Position numbers and translations under genes: made by a program. From the NCBI GenBank assembly GCA_035048485.1, contig CM068585.1, positions 799,001 to 863,000 on the forward strand: a stretch of 64,000 nt of DNA. Reading direction: 5' to 3'. The notes under the pieces are model-generated. The model had not been told where the DNA came from and did not search any database. It saw nothing but the letters and a program-made list of their open reading frames with translations. Positions 36,401 to 51,400 of the stretch are shown one piece after another (the first letter of the stretch is position 1; every line of letters starts with the position of its first letter). The DNA comes from Pteria penguin. Its lineage: Eukaryota > Mollusca > Bivalvia > Pterioida > Pteriidae.

Positions 36401-39400
36401 AATATCAGAGGAGATAACTAATGATCAGCTGGAAGCCATGACAGGAGGGGAGCTGCTCAGACAAGAGGTAAGATCTAGGTCTTCATCATTTCCTAAAATA
36501 CTCTCTTTTTAGAATAAATCCTTAGTATTTTTAATGCCATCTTGTAACATTGCATGTCTAGTGAAGTAAGTTAAATATATGAAAGGAAATGGTGAACAAT
36601 TGAAGGTTCAAATAAGACTCCCCATGATAATTTACCCAATTGTTAGGCTATGTTAAGCGTTCAGTGTATCTTTTTAGGTGTGGTGGAAGTATAAATGATT
36701 ATTCAGAGTATTTAGTATGAGAGGTCTTGAGGGCCAAGTGGGCTATTGCAGAAATCACTTTGGCTTGTCTTATCTGTCTAGTACAGGTTCAAAGCCCAGT
36801 CAGTATTAGTGATATGCCATTGTATCTACTAAAGGTGTGTAGCTCTCCTTATCGCAAAACACTGGCCTCCTTCATATAAATGAGTAATCAGTAAACCATT
36901 AAATCCAAACCAGATCCAAACCAGATATTGTCTGTTTCAGGGAGGATACTTTGCTCAAGTCCGCAACACTAAGAAGTCATCCAACAGATTGAAGGACACC
37001 CTACTGGAGCACAACTTAGCACTGTCTTTATGTCTGCTGATGGCTCAACAGCGAGATGGCGTTATATATCGTGAAGGAACCGAAAGTCATCTCAAACTTG
37101 TGGGCAAACTGTATGATCAGGTGGGCTACTTGTTCTTTCCTCAGCACTACCACAAGGTTCTTGAGCTTAGCCATACTCATCAGATTCTCCTGTCTTTATT
37201 GTTTGTTTACTGTAAATACCAGAAGGGGGTAATTGGTTTCCACTGCATCTGTTTTTCTGTCCCTCCATCTGTTACAAGTTATTTTGTGTATCTTTTAAGA
37301 TATTGAAATGAAACAACATCGCATGTCAGTGTGACAAGTTATATGCAAATTTGACTTGTAGCAGACTTAAAACACTTTCTAGATTGTCAGTATTCAGGAT
37401 TTGTCTTTGCCATGATTCAAAATATATATTTATCTTCCTGTAAAACTTTATTGTGGAAAGTGACAGATAAAACTTGACTTTTGTTATGGTTGACTTCTTT
37501 TTAGAACATTTACTGCCTATATAGATGATGTAAGATCAATGGTAGATTCTGGTCGGGATGTGACGGCATTTATTGTTCTAGCAATATACAGCATCAAGTT
37601 AAAAGTGGAGTAAAATCTTTACAAAATACACCTGTTATTTAAAGTTTTCTATCAAATGTTGTTAAAGTCAAGAAAAAGTAAATATTAAACTTTAAAGACT
37701 AATTCCTTTTATGCAGATTTTTACCCTGCTTCTGCTCTTTGTTTTCAGTGTCAAGACACCTTAGTACAGTTTGGTAGTTTTCTGTCAATGCAGCTGAGTA
37801 CTGAGGAGTTTGTGAAGCGATTACCCAGTATTGACACACTCATCTCTGAGTATCACATCCCGGCTGATGCTGCTTTCTTCCTGAGTCGCCCTCAGTATGC
37901 ATATACCATCAGTGTAAGATATTTTGATATATACATTGTATATTCTACCTCCATTGTGATATAGATGATGTCATACAACTGTAGATAAGACACTTAAAGA
38001 TCATGAAAATGTTTTGGCTTCTTCCCTGACTTTTAGCATGAGGGGCAAATTATGCAATGTAAGCATTGCTTCTTTCTTGAACATGTAAACCTTGTTTTTC
38101 TCATTAAGTCGAAACAACATATTGAAAGCCTTTGTATTTCGTTATCACTAGTATTGTATTACTAGGTGAATGAACCATTTTTAAGTAGCCCTTGATTTTA
38201 ATGTCATATTAAGGGTCGTTAGAAATGGAACATAAACTCTGAAAAAACTGTGAAGGGATGTTGTTCTCTCCAACTCTCCTCAGTAGTTTCTTTTTTCGTA
38301 CAGTACATACATATTTCATAAGACTGATTACTTAGGTCCACCACAAATGTATATCTTGTACTACTAGAGAGTGATAGCTGGGGCTGTCTCAGAATGATTG
38401 ATTTCTGTTGACACCAGTTTGCTAACCTCTTTCCAGTAAAATATGCATTAGCATGTATGAAGTTATTTTGAGCTTGAATTGAAAATTTGACTTATCTGTA
38501 GAATGTTGCATACCTCATAGTACATGTATGGTTAGGATTTTATCTCTGTTCTAAGTGCATATGTATTTAGTTCTTATTGTGTTATGAGCCTCTTATGATC
38601 TGGCTTCATAGTTGGATTTACTAGATGGGTTTGTTAGTCTATTTACATGTATGAAGTCTATGGTACATGTATTAAAGTTTATTGGACATAAGTAGCATAT
38701 GGTCTACATACATACACTTTTGTCTGGTTCCTGGTTCAGTATGCAGTTTAGATGTTTACATGCACAGCTTAATTTTGACATCTAGGAAATTGTCTCTTTT
38801 TGTTACTGTGAATATAGATACCATTCAGTTGAACAGTATTTGGTGTGCCAAGTGTTCGAACATAATGTTCATAGGCAATATTGAAGAGCGTTAATCGTAC
38901 AATTCTGCAGTCACTGTATTCTGCTTTATAAGTCAGACTAGTAAAGTAGCATGTATTTATTGACATTGCAAAGGTGCATGTGTTCCTGTTTTATTGATCT
39001 GCAAATAAAGGAAAATATAATACAAGTTTGCTCTTCTTCTTAAGTAAAAATAGATTAAACATTTATTAATAGCTCTTATTGTTAACCATTTATTAATAGC
39101 CCTTATTGTTAACATCACATTAAGGGTCGCAGACAATGGAACATTAAATACTGAAACAGTCATGAGGTACTGCCTTGGCAGCTCCTCTGTGTGACAGTAG
39201 ACATGTAATGTACAGGTACTTGTGGGATAGCGGACATGTATTGTGCAGGTACTTGTGTGACAGTAGACATATATTGTACAGGTACTTGTGTGACAGTAGA
39301 CATGTATTGTACAGGTACTTGTGTGACAGTAGACAGGTATTGTACAGGTACTTGTGTGACAGTAGACAGGTATTGTGCAGGTACTTGTGTGACAGTAGAC

Positions 39401-42400
39401 AGGTATTTGTGTGACAGTAGACATGTATTGTACAGGTACTTGTGTGACAGTAGACATGTATTGTACAGGTACTTGTGTGACAGTAGACATGTATTGTACA
39501 GGTACTTGTGTGACAGTAGACAGGTATTGTACAGGTACTTGTGTGACAGTAGACAGGTATTGTACAGGTACTTGTGTGACAGTAGACAGGTATTGTACAG
39601 GTACTTGTAGGACAGTAGACAGGTATTGTACAGGTATTTTTGGGACAGTAGACATGTATATTACAGGTATTTGTGGGACAGTAGACATGTATTGTACAGG
39701 TACTTATGTGAGTAGAAATTTATTGTACAGGTACTTGTGTTACAGTAGACATGTTATGTACATGTACAGGTATTTGTGGGACAGTAGACAGGAATTGTAC
39801 AGGTACTTGTGTTACAGTAGACAGGTATTTTACATGTACTTTTTGGACAGTAGACATGTACTGGACAGGTACTTGTGTGACAGTAGATGTGGGACAGTAG
39901 ACAGGTATTATACAGGTACTTGTTGGACAATAGACATGTATTGTACAGGTACTTGTTGGACAGTAGACAGGTATTGTACAGGTACTTGTTGGACAGTAGA
40001 CAGGAATTGTACAGGTACTTGTGTTACAGTAGACAGGTATTGTACATATACTTTTTGGACAGCAGACATGTACTGGACAGGTATTTGTGTGACAGTAGAT
40101 GTGGGACAGTAGACAGGTATTATACAGGTACTTGTTGGACAATAGACAGGTATTGTACAGGTAATTGTTGGACAATAGACAGGTATTGTACAGGTAATTG
40201 TTGGACAATAGACAGGTATTGTACAGGTACTTGTGTTACAGTAGACAGGTATTGTACAGGTACTTGTGTGGCAGTAGACATGTATTGTACAGGTACTTGT
40301 TGGACAGTAGACAGGTATTGTACAGGTACTTGTGTGACAGTAGACATGTATTGTACAGGTACTTGTTGGACAATAGACAGGTATTGTACAGGTACTTGTG
40401 TGACAGTAGACAGGTATTGTACAGGTACTTGTGTGGCAGTAGACATGTATTGTACAGGTACTTGTGGGACAGTAGCCATGTATTGTAGACTGAAGCAACT
40501 ATGACAAAAGTTTTGTGCAGTTCTTTTTGCTGAGGTTACAATTTAGCTGTAAGTCCTGTGGCTTTTGTACATACATATTCTTGTCTCCGTGTATAATTAT
40601 GATCAGTCATTAGTATGTCCCTGGCTGTGCTGCCAAACTTGATGTTTGGATATTGGACGAGAGTTAAAGCTGAGGTCCTGTTGTCTACATGGATTTTGGA
40701 ATATCAAAGGTTCTTTGCTTACAACTGGGTTGGTTTAAATTTTAATTGAAGATATTGGGCAGATGCTAACACTTTAAAAGTGCGATAGTTTTGATGTGCT
40801 GTAAACAATATGTATACAGGAGCAGTGATATGTTACTGTAGTCAGCATTCAACTAGGCTTTACTGATTATAATTTCCAAATTTCTTTGATCAATGCTCAT
40901 AAATCAATGCAGTTAAAACAGTAAAATACAAATTTCTTTTCTTCTTATCTTTAAGTGGAAATGTGAAAGTTACATTAACCATTTATTAATAGCCCTTATT
41001 GTTAACCATTTATTAATAGCCCTTATTGTTAACCATTTATTAATAGCCCTTATTGTTAACATCACATTAAGGGTCGCAAACAATGGAACATTAAATACTG
41101 AAACAGTCATGAGGTACTGCCTTGGCAGCTCCTCTGTGTGACAGTAGACATGTATTGTATAGGTACTTATTTAAGCACAACTGAAGTTTTAATTCAAAAT
41201 GTTGAGAGACGATGTTTTAATATAAACAATTAATACACATTAGACAGTACACACTCCATTAAAATATGCTAAAATGAGTACATATACATGTAATTGTACT
41301 ATCTTTTGTTACTATTTATATACATGTGCTCTAACCTTGCGTATAATTTATTATTATTATTTAAGACCAGATATGAAGAACTGAGAAAAATTGATAAGAG
41401 TAATAAACAAGGAGGCAGTCAGATGAAGGTAGGTAACTATATAAAGCTGAGTTACCTTCACTCAATGTTTGTGAAACCTCATACAGAGTGTATCAGTATG
41501 ACAAGGATGTGGTCTGTTTGGGAGGGGATTAAAGGCATATATGTATGAACCATAAAGCATCAATAGGGAAAATAGCTTTTCATCGGAATCATTATCAAGA
41601 AACTTCACCCAAGACTGCACATGAGTCATTGAAGTGGCTTCTTTAGCTTGGGTTTGAATGTCTATGAGTGTAGTTCTTTTAACGGCGATTTTTGAGAATT
41701 GTTTTGAGACTTTTACCAGAATTTCACTCCAGCAAGTAATATTGAATTTGACTGTATGACTCTTGCTAAGGTTAAAAGAATATAGTTAATGAAACCAGAA
41801 AATAAAATATCTAATATTTGTCATGGAGAGATTAAAGATAAGCTTCAATTTCAAATGTTTAAGCAGCATATATGAGTCGATAGTTTTTGAGAGTGTACTT
41901 TTAAATCACCAAGAATTGGTCATGAAGTCAAGCTTTCCTGTTTATTGTAATACTGCATATACCCAAATGTAGGTGAAAATAATATAAATAAATGCCAGTG
42001 ATGTTAAATGTATAAGTATCGCACTGAATAAGGTAAAGAATACACCTATAGATGTCATTATCTTCTCTTGACAGCTGCAGCGATTCCTAGAGGCATCACA
42101 AGAAGTCATGCAACCGGTCATAGAGCTGATTCGTCCATTGTACACTCCAAGAGTATGGGAAGATCTCAGGTCTGTTCTTCTCTCAGAATACTGCTATTTA
42201 TGCCTAGTGGAGCCAGTATATCTTAGTTATTAGTGTGGTTATCCTGGGGCCAAGAGGTCCCATGTTCTAGCCCCACATGCTACTTCTCTGTGACTTGTCA
42301 TTTGGATGAGATTAAGAAATGTTTCTGTTACCAAGGTCACCACTTGTCTGACATGCATCAGGCAAATCGCTGTATTGGTGGTACCATTTTTACTAATGCG

Positions 42401-45400
42401 TCATCCAAAAACTCAGTTTGCTACCTGTAAAGCACTGATTACTTAGCAAAAATTTGAAAACACAAGCTTTTTATCATTTAAATCTACAAGCCAATCCTCA
42501 CTTCTACGTCCATTTTACATACCTGAAATAATCTAAGATAAATTTACCCTATAGAAAATATTGGCCTACTATACACACCTAAAGCATTGAAAGATTGAAA
42601 AAAAATGTAACAGAATTAATTCAGTTTAAATGTTAGTACAGCTGTCATATTTTGATATCCATATTGTTTTGATTCATTTCAGCCCTCAGTTCTATGTGAC
42701 ATTTTGGTCCCTGCAGATGTATGACCTCTTTGTACCCACTGGAGTTTATGAGAAACAAATTCAACAATTATATGCTCAGGCAGCTGCCATTGAAGACAAT
42801 AAAGATCTCGTAAGTTTAAGTAATAAATAATAACATGCGAGTTCTCTTTCATGCTGTTAAATGCAAGTGATAGAAAGCAGCAAGATTGCCTTCTTCCTTT
42901 CTTGTTAAGGATAATTTGACATGTTGTATTTTTCATGTCCATCTGGTCATTCTTCATTTAGGAGTTTTGTCTCTGTAGATTATTGCTACCATAGGCATCA
43001 GTGATTTTCGCAAACACTTTCATAGCTATTGTGATAAAGAAAGATAACCCTTAAGCTTGTACATGCTCATCTAAAATGGCCCATGCTTTTAAATGGTTTC
43101 AACAGAGATGTATATAGCAAGCCCACAGATATAATGCAATAGTTATTAAGTGATACAGTGTGCTTATTTGAAACTTAGATTTTGTGACCACCTGTTTGAG
43201 AGATTAGTTTTTGTAGGCACTAAGTGTAGTCTTACTCAGCAGCTTCCACTGCACTCTTTCTTCAGTATTGCTACTCTTTAAAATTGCATCAAAAATAATG
43301 TGTTGATTTGGAGCTACAAAGAAGATCAGTCAAAATAAAAAAAAAGTGGAAAGCTCACAAATTATATTTAGCTTTGTCAAGCTTCTTACTGATTAGCCAG
43401 ATTTGAAGTGCTATAGGTTTGCTTTATTATCTTCTGGTTTCTTCATCTGCTGTCCACTGACATGTAGTCAGATTAAGAAATTATGTAATACATGCTGTTT
43501 TACAGACTCAGGGAAAACGGAAAAAGGAAAAAGAAAGATGTACAAATCTTGTAGATAAGCTGAAGGAAGAAATGAAGAAACAGGGTGAACATTGTAACAG
43601 GGTGATGAATCGTCTAAAAGCACAGAAGGAAATGTGGTTCATATCAAGTAAGACTGTGACTTGGAAACCCCACTCTCTAGACTCATACAAACATTTTTAT
43701 ATTACAATTTTATTTGTGATCAGTCTGCTAATCAAATAAATGATTTGACATCAGAAGTGAAATAGTATAAAAGTGTGCAAATTTTATGTAACTGTTTTGA
43801 CATTTAAGAAGTATAAATTAATGTACTGTGTATCCACACTTTAGCATTTAAAGGTTGTAGACTCACACCTAGATATAACTTTGAAATATTTTGCATTCAC
43901 ACAATTATATTGTGTTGTGGTGATGTGTATATTTACCTTGTAATTTTTTGGTGCCTGGAAACAGATGTAGATTTAATGGTAAATTTATTGATTTAAGTAG
44001 CAGTAAGTTAGATGGCCATCTTTATCTAAGATTAGATTAATCATTTATGATAGATAAATGTAAATTTAGTGACATTTAACATATTTATTCTACTTGCCAG
44101 GGTCTACAAAGAATGAGACAGTTACTCAGTTCCTTCAGTTGTGTATCTTTCCTCGCAGCATTTTCACAGCAGCAGATGCTGTATTTTGTGCCAAATTCAT
44201 ACATGTCCTTCATGATCTTAAAACGCCTAACTTCAGTACTCTCATTTGTTGTGACAGGGTAAGTTCTGCAGTCTTTGTTTAAAATGCCTAACTTCAGTAC
44301 TGACATTTGTTGTGACAGGGTAAGTTCTGCAGACTTTGTTTAAAATGCCTAACTTCAGTACTCTCATTTGTTGTGACAAGGTAAGTTCTGCAGTCTTTGT
44401 TTAAAATGCCTAACTTCAGTACTCTCATTTGTTGTGACAAGGTAAGTTCTGCAGTCTTTGTTTAAAATGCCTAACTTCAGTACTCTAATTTGATGTGACA
44501 GTGTAAGTTCTGCAGTCTTTGTTTAAAATGCCTAACTTCAGTACTCTCATTTGTTGTGACAAGGTAAGTTCTGCAGTCTTTGTTTAAAATGCCTAACTTC
44601 AGTACTCTAATTTGATGTGACAGGGTAAGTTCTGCAGTCTTTGTTTAAAATGCCTAACTTCAGTACTCTCATTTGTTGTGACAGGGTAAGTTCTGCAGTC
44701 TTTGTTGAAAACGCCTAACTTCAGTACTCTCATTTGATGTGACAGGGTAAGTTCTGCAGTCTTTGTTTAAAATGCCTAACTTCAGTACTTTCATTTGTTG
44801 TGACAGGGTAAGTTCTGCAGTCTTTGTTTAGAATGTCTAACTTCAGTACTCTCATTTGTTGTAACAGGGTAAGTTCTGCAGTCTTTGTTCAAAACGCCTA
44901 ACTTCAGTACTCTCATTTGTTGTGACAGGGTAAGTTCTGCTTACTGATGTGCTTACTGATAGATGACACTTCTGAAATAAATTCAGAATGTTAGAAAGTT
45001 CGACACTACTTTGATGGATATTGAATAGTTGTATAAACACAGTTAAATCATTTTGCTTCTCTTTGTTACAGATCTTCTGTGATATTACGTATACAGTCAC
45101 TAGTTGTACTGAAAATGAGGCTCATCGTTATGGGCGTTTCCTGTGTGCCACCTTGGACACTATAATGCGTTGGCATAGTGCCAAGGATATTTATGACAAG
45201 GTAAATATCTTCACAGTTTTCCTTAAGATTGTCTTCTTCATTCTAATATATTGTATACCCGCAGTAGTTTACCGTCATTAAACTACTTTAAATAGTACAT
45301 TCCAATGTGCTCCCAATTTCTCAGAGAAAGTTTACTTTTTTGGGCACCCTTTATAATCTTTTGTTTCAATTTTCGTCTTTTTTCTTGTGCCACTTCCCAT

Positions 45401-48400
45401 TTCTATAAGAAAACATTCAAAACCCTTCTAAAAAAAACCTTCTGTTTATAGAAATGAAAAAGAAAGTATTCCAAAGTGCTTTGCAAATAAAATACAGATA
45501 TAAATACATTTGTAAATAAAGTGGTGGATTGTTAAAATGAAAGTGGATATATTCAAAAGTGCTTTGCTTTTAATATGGAAGAATGATTCCAAAGTTCTCT
45601 CCAGTTGAAACAGAAGTGCATGTATTGATATTGATCTGCTATTATAATGAAAGTGGTAGTAGTCTGAGGTGTTTTGCTATTGATAAAATAGAAGTGCAGG
45701 AACTCCAGAGTGGTGTTTTATCAAAATGAAAAAAAAATAAGAATTACAAAGTGTCATACCATATTTTAGGAATGTAAGTACTCTTAATACTCTATACTGC
45801 ATACATTTTCTGCTGTTTATATTTTCTGTATACATATATTTAATGTACTTCAGGAGTGTGGGTCCTATCCAGGGTTTGTTACTGTGTTCAGGAAAGGAAT
45901 CGATCCATCAGCTCAACAACAAATTAAAGCTGATCAACTAGATTATGAGAATTATAGACATGTCTGCCATAAATGGCACTTCAGGATAACGAAGGTAAAA
46001 ACATTTTGAAATTGCTCTGTATTTCCTGCGTCATTAGTGTTTACCTTGACCTATTTCAAGTAGGTGGTGCTATGTTTTGTGTGCATTGATGATTATACAC
46101 CATGGTGGACATTAATGAACTCTAACCATTCAGAAGTGAGGTCAGGTTTCCAGGAGGAAGAGATTTGGAGCATGAGATTATGTGTCTTGGAGGATGATGT
46201 GTTTCGGGGTATGGGATTGCGTCTTGGAATATGAGATTAATTCTCTTGGAGCATAAAATTACATGCCTGATAGTATTAGATTGTGTGTGGGGAGTATGAA
46301 ATTAGGTGTATGGAGAGCTTTAGATTGTGTCTGGTAGTATGAGATTATTTTTGGAAGTGACAGATTATGTGTTTGGGAGTATAAGATTATGTCTTGGAGT
46401 ATGAGATTTTGTGTCTGGGAGCATGAGATTGTCTGGTTATCATGATATTATGTATTTCTCTGGGAACATGAGATTAAGTGTGTGGGAGTATTAGGTTATA
46501 TGTCTGGAAGTGTAAGATTTATATGTCTGAAAGTGAGAGATAATGTATCTGGGAGTGAGAGATTGTCTGGGAAAATGAGATTGTCTAAGAGTATGAGATT
46601 GTGTCTAGGAGCATAAGATTATGTGTCTGCAGATCATAAGATTATTTCTCTGGGAGCATGAGATTGTCTTGGAGTATGAGATTGCATCTTTGAGTATGAG
46701 TTTATGTGTCTGGGAGCATGAGATTTTGTCTGATAGAATGAGATTATGTGTTTGATAGAATGAGATTATGTGTCTGATAGTATGAGATAGTGTGTTGGGA
46801 GAATGAGATTAGGTTCTGGGAGCATAGGATTGTGTCTGATAGCATGAGATTATGTGGATTGGAGTATGAGATATGTCTGAATATAAGATTATGTGTCTAG
46901 GGAGTGTGAGATTCTGTCTTGGAGCATGAGATTATTTGTCTGGGGAAGGGGGGGGGTGTAATTATAACCAGCTCGGCTAATAGCTGCTCTTGCCATATAG
47001 AATGATTTTAACTTAGTAAACAGCTTACCACCTCTGTCAAGTATGGATCTGAATCATAGATGAGTGTGATAGCCCACCTGCCGAGGATTGGTGTAACTAT
47101 GGTTACTGGAGTTTCTTCCACAGCAGAACACTGTTCCTTATAAAGTAATGTTATAATAAACTCGGTATATCAATGCAGGAGACAACTTCTACTATGTCAT
47201 GTATTATATTTTCGACAGGTTAACCTGTATTGTATTTTCGACAGGTTTACCTGCATTATATTTTCGACAGGTTTCCTTCTTTAAGAATTCTTTGAAATTA
47301 TTTTCCCTTTGTTGTTACAAATAAACAACATTATTCCTACATTTTACTAGTTGGTAATATATACATTGATATAAAGGCATCATGTTGAATATCGATGCAT
47401 ACTAAATAGGGATGATAAATGTTGATGTCAAATAATTCTACATATAACAAGGTCATGCTGTTGTTAACAGTTCAGTTGTTTATTCAATTATAGATTCATT
47501 GATCATGTAAGTATTTTGTTCAGAACTTCTGTATTGTTTATCACAGGCCATGGTAGCTTGTTTGGAGTCTGGGAATTACATACAGATAAGGAACGCTCTT
47601 ATTGTGCTCACAAAGGTAAGATGCTGTCAGAAGGGAGATTCAGTAAGGTGGTATGAATTATTTAGACTTTTATGTCTTAAATTGAAATTATGTTTGTTTC
47701 CCCTGTTTAAACAACCTTTCTAAAAAAAACCAGATTTTTTGTGTCCATACAGAGTAACTGTTTTTTATGCCCGGATCATTAGATTGGGGGCATATTCGTT
47801 TTTGTTAACTCACCTGAGCCAAAGGCTCAAGTGAGTTATAGTCATAGTGTGCTGTCCATAGTTTGTCGTCATCGTCTGTCCGTCCGTCATTAATTTTTTC
47901 ACATTTTCGACTTCTTCTCTGGAACTGCTTTGCAGATTTGGATCAAACTTTGTATATATGATGTACTCAAGGTCCCCTACTAAAATTGTGTTCGGGATCC
48001 AGATTCCCTCAGGGGTAGATCCAGGGCGGGGCCAAAGTGCCCAAAACGGTACCCCTCTTCAACAATCTTCTCCTCCAGAACCAGTGCATAAATGGCAAAA
48101 CTAATTGCATTTCAATAATCTATAAAGATGGGTTATTAAAAATTGTGTTTGGGGTTAAGATCCTTCAAATAGAAATTTACGCTTTTTTGACGTGTTTCTA
48201 GACTTGGTAATTTCAATGCAGAAAGGTGTCATGTTTCGCAGTTAATTGATGTTGATGATTTCTTATGGACTATTTTGATCATAATTATAATAAGGAATAT
48301 TATTATGAAAAAATTTTATCAATATCTCAATTTTTGGATTTTTTATGAATTTTTTAAGACTTTAAAAAAAAAAGGGGTGGTCGGCCATTTTTCACATTTT

Positions 48401-51400
48401 CAACTTTGCCTGCAAAACTGTTGAAAGGATTTTAATAAATCTTGGTAGAAATAAATCACTTATGATCCCCTTCAAATTTTGTTGTTTTCATCCAGACCTC
48501 TTTACAGGTGGCGCCACCATAATCAAAAGTTGGTCACAAAAGAGTACCCTCCTCTGACAATATTCTTCTTCATACTGGCTGTATACAGAGACAAACAGAA
48601 TGCATAGAAATGATCAAGAGGAATGAGTGAAGACGTATTGTCATTTTAGTTCCCTTCCAAAATCAAATTTTAGAATTTTTCCTCTACATTTGTTTGGATT
48701 TGGTGATTTCAATGCAGAAAAGTGTCATATTTCCTAGTTAATTGATATTGATGATTTTTTATGGACTATTGTGATCATAATTATGCTAAGGAATGTTACC
48801 TTGAAAGAATTTGGTCAATATCTCAATTTTTGGATTATCTATGAATTTTTTAGACTTCCAAATGAGGGTGTACAGGGACAAGTCTTCACATTTTTTATTT
48901 CTGTTACACCACATGAAAGATTTTAATGAAACATGGTATACATGAAGTACTATAGGTCCTCTATCAATTTTATATATTTCATCCAAATTGATCAACAGAT
49001 AATGCCGCCATGTCTAAAAACTAGGTCTCTCAATGGTACATATACCACTTGGTAATTGAAATATGGAGAGTAGCGGTTCAAATCCAGCTGTGGTCAAAAT
49101 TTTTTTTTCATTTCTTTACACATCTAAATAAGTTTTTAGATGTTTCTCAACACTCAACATATGAAACTAGGCCATTTTAAGTTGGATCTGGACAATATTT
49201 GAAACAATTGTTGTGCATGACCAAGACTTGAAATCAGTCAACAAAAGGTCCCACCCTAAAGAAAATGACTAACTTATTTCCCCGAATCACATCTTGCAGA
49301 GACAAAGCAAATGCTTAATATCAAAATCATCTGAATGGATGTGACTGATCATCTATGTACTCAGGCGAGTGATATAGGCCCACTTGGGCCTCTTGTCTTG
49401 TCCGTTTGTTTGTTTGTCTGCCTGTTGTCAACTTTAACTTTGGCTATAACTTTTGAACCTTGAGGTTAGAGGCTTCATATTTCACATGCATACTCAACTA
49501 ATGAGGATCTTTCAGTTGACACCAGGTCGATGACCTTTTGACCTTGTCAATGACCTTCATGCTGAAAATAACTTTCTGGACTTTGGTGCTGCCGAGGGCA
49601 TTATTGTTTTCGCAAACACAGCTTATTTTGTTTTGTTTTTATTTTTTCTAGTTATATTGGATATATCCTAAAGATATGATTTTACACTTGATGACAAGTA
49701 CAGGTAGTTGTATCAAAACCTCGTGTTTTAGGCAGCCAATGGATTATTTTTCAGTACCACACAGACTTGTTGTGATGAGAAATATATTAGCCCTACGAAC
49801 TGAACACGTATCATTGGGGGAAACAAATATAATGTTAATTTAGGCCAAAATCTTACCTATACACACCCTCCTAAGTAAAGAATGTGACAGAAGTTTTTGA
49901 CTGCATCAAAGTCTGTGGAAAGATAGATATAATTAAATAGTTTTATTTTGACACAAAAATTCCATGACTATATCATCTATCTGGTGCTCCAGTGTCTACG
50001 TGTGTAAGCTGACTCTGTATTAAGCTTTGTTTCTTTTCTTGCATACAGATGCTGTATGCTTACAAAAAATAAAATTGAATTAGCTGAACATGTATGTATA
50101 CTGGGCTATTAAAAGTTTAATGTGACTTTAATTCCTGTGAAAGTCAGAACCAAGTTTCACTGAAGTTTGTAAACAACAATGTAAACATAGATGATGTAAT
50201 ATAAGTTTCTAAATGTTTCATTTAATATTTGTATGTAGAGGAATGTAAAAATTGTTATGTTCTTAAAACTGACTTTGTTTCGTGTCATTACTCAACACAG
50301 CTCATCTCATTACTCACAGTAAAGACCACTTATACTGGAAGTAATACTTAAGTTTTTCTATTTTTAGATTCTTCCAAACTATCCTAAGATTACGCAGTTT
50401 GGACAAGCTTTAGAGAGACGTGTTGATAGACTGCGCCAAGAGGAAAAAGACAAAAGGCCCGATATCTACGCACTAGCTATGGGGTAACTACTTAGTTTTG
50501 GTCATTTAAATGTCAAATTTATTCTGTTCTCTTTGAAAATAGTTATATTTTCATTGGAGGTCATGCTCTTTTAACTTGTACTTTTTTCAAAATGTTAAAA
50601 ATTTACATTTATGTATTATAAACAGAATCAAACATTGTGTAACAATAAAACAGATAAAAAATGTTTTGAAATAATTAGCATTAATACATGTAATACAGTG
50701 TTTTCTAATTTCTCACTCTACACACCAGAACAAAGCTTTGATATACTGTTTCCTGTCATTATCAGATACTCTGGTCAGTTGAAAGCAAAGAAAGCAACAT
50801 GGGTCCAAGAACAGCAGTTCCATCTAAAAGAGGTGAATACATTGCAACTATTGTTACTTCATTAGATCAAACAATATTGATATAAAGTTTGTACGATGTT
50901 CAAGAAGTGTTTGTTTGCTTGATAAAAGCTGAACACCTCTGGATTGTAGCCATTGACAGATATGACAATAGGAGTGTAGTTTTATTATTTAACAAAATAC
51001 ATGCATGTTGTTTTTTTAGCTCACCTGAGCGTAGCTCAAGTGAGCTATTGTCATAGTGCAGCGTCCGTCCGTCGTTAACTTTTCTACATTTTCGACTTCT
51101 TCTCCAGAACCGCTGCACAGAATTTCACCAAACTCCATAGGAAGTAAGTACTCAAGGTCCTCTACAAATTTGTGTTTTTTATGCCGATCCGTGATCCAAG
51201 ATGGCCGCGATTGGCTCTGATTGGTTGACACATTTTCGACTTCTACTCCAGAAATGCTGCACAGAATTTCACTAAACTTTATAGGAAGTAAGTACTCAAG
51301 GTCCTCTACCAAGTTTGTGTTTTTTACGCCGATTCGTGATCCAAGATGGCCGCCATTGGCTCTGATTGGTTGACACATTTTCGACTTCTCCTCCAGAACT

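Noticed and set aside
38957..40504. Long open frames of 100-243 codons on both strands
   Set aside because: They are entirely made of the 33-bp minisatellite, whose length is a multiple of three; no unique sequence or domain is present.
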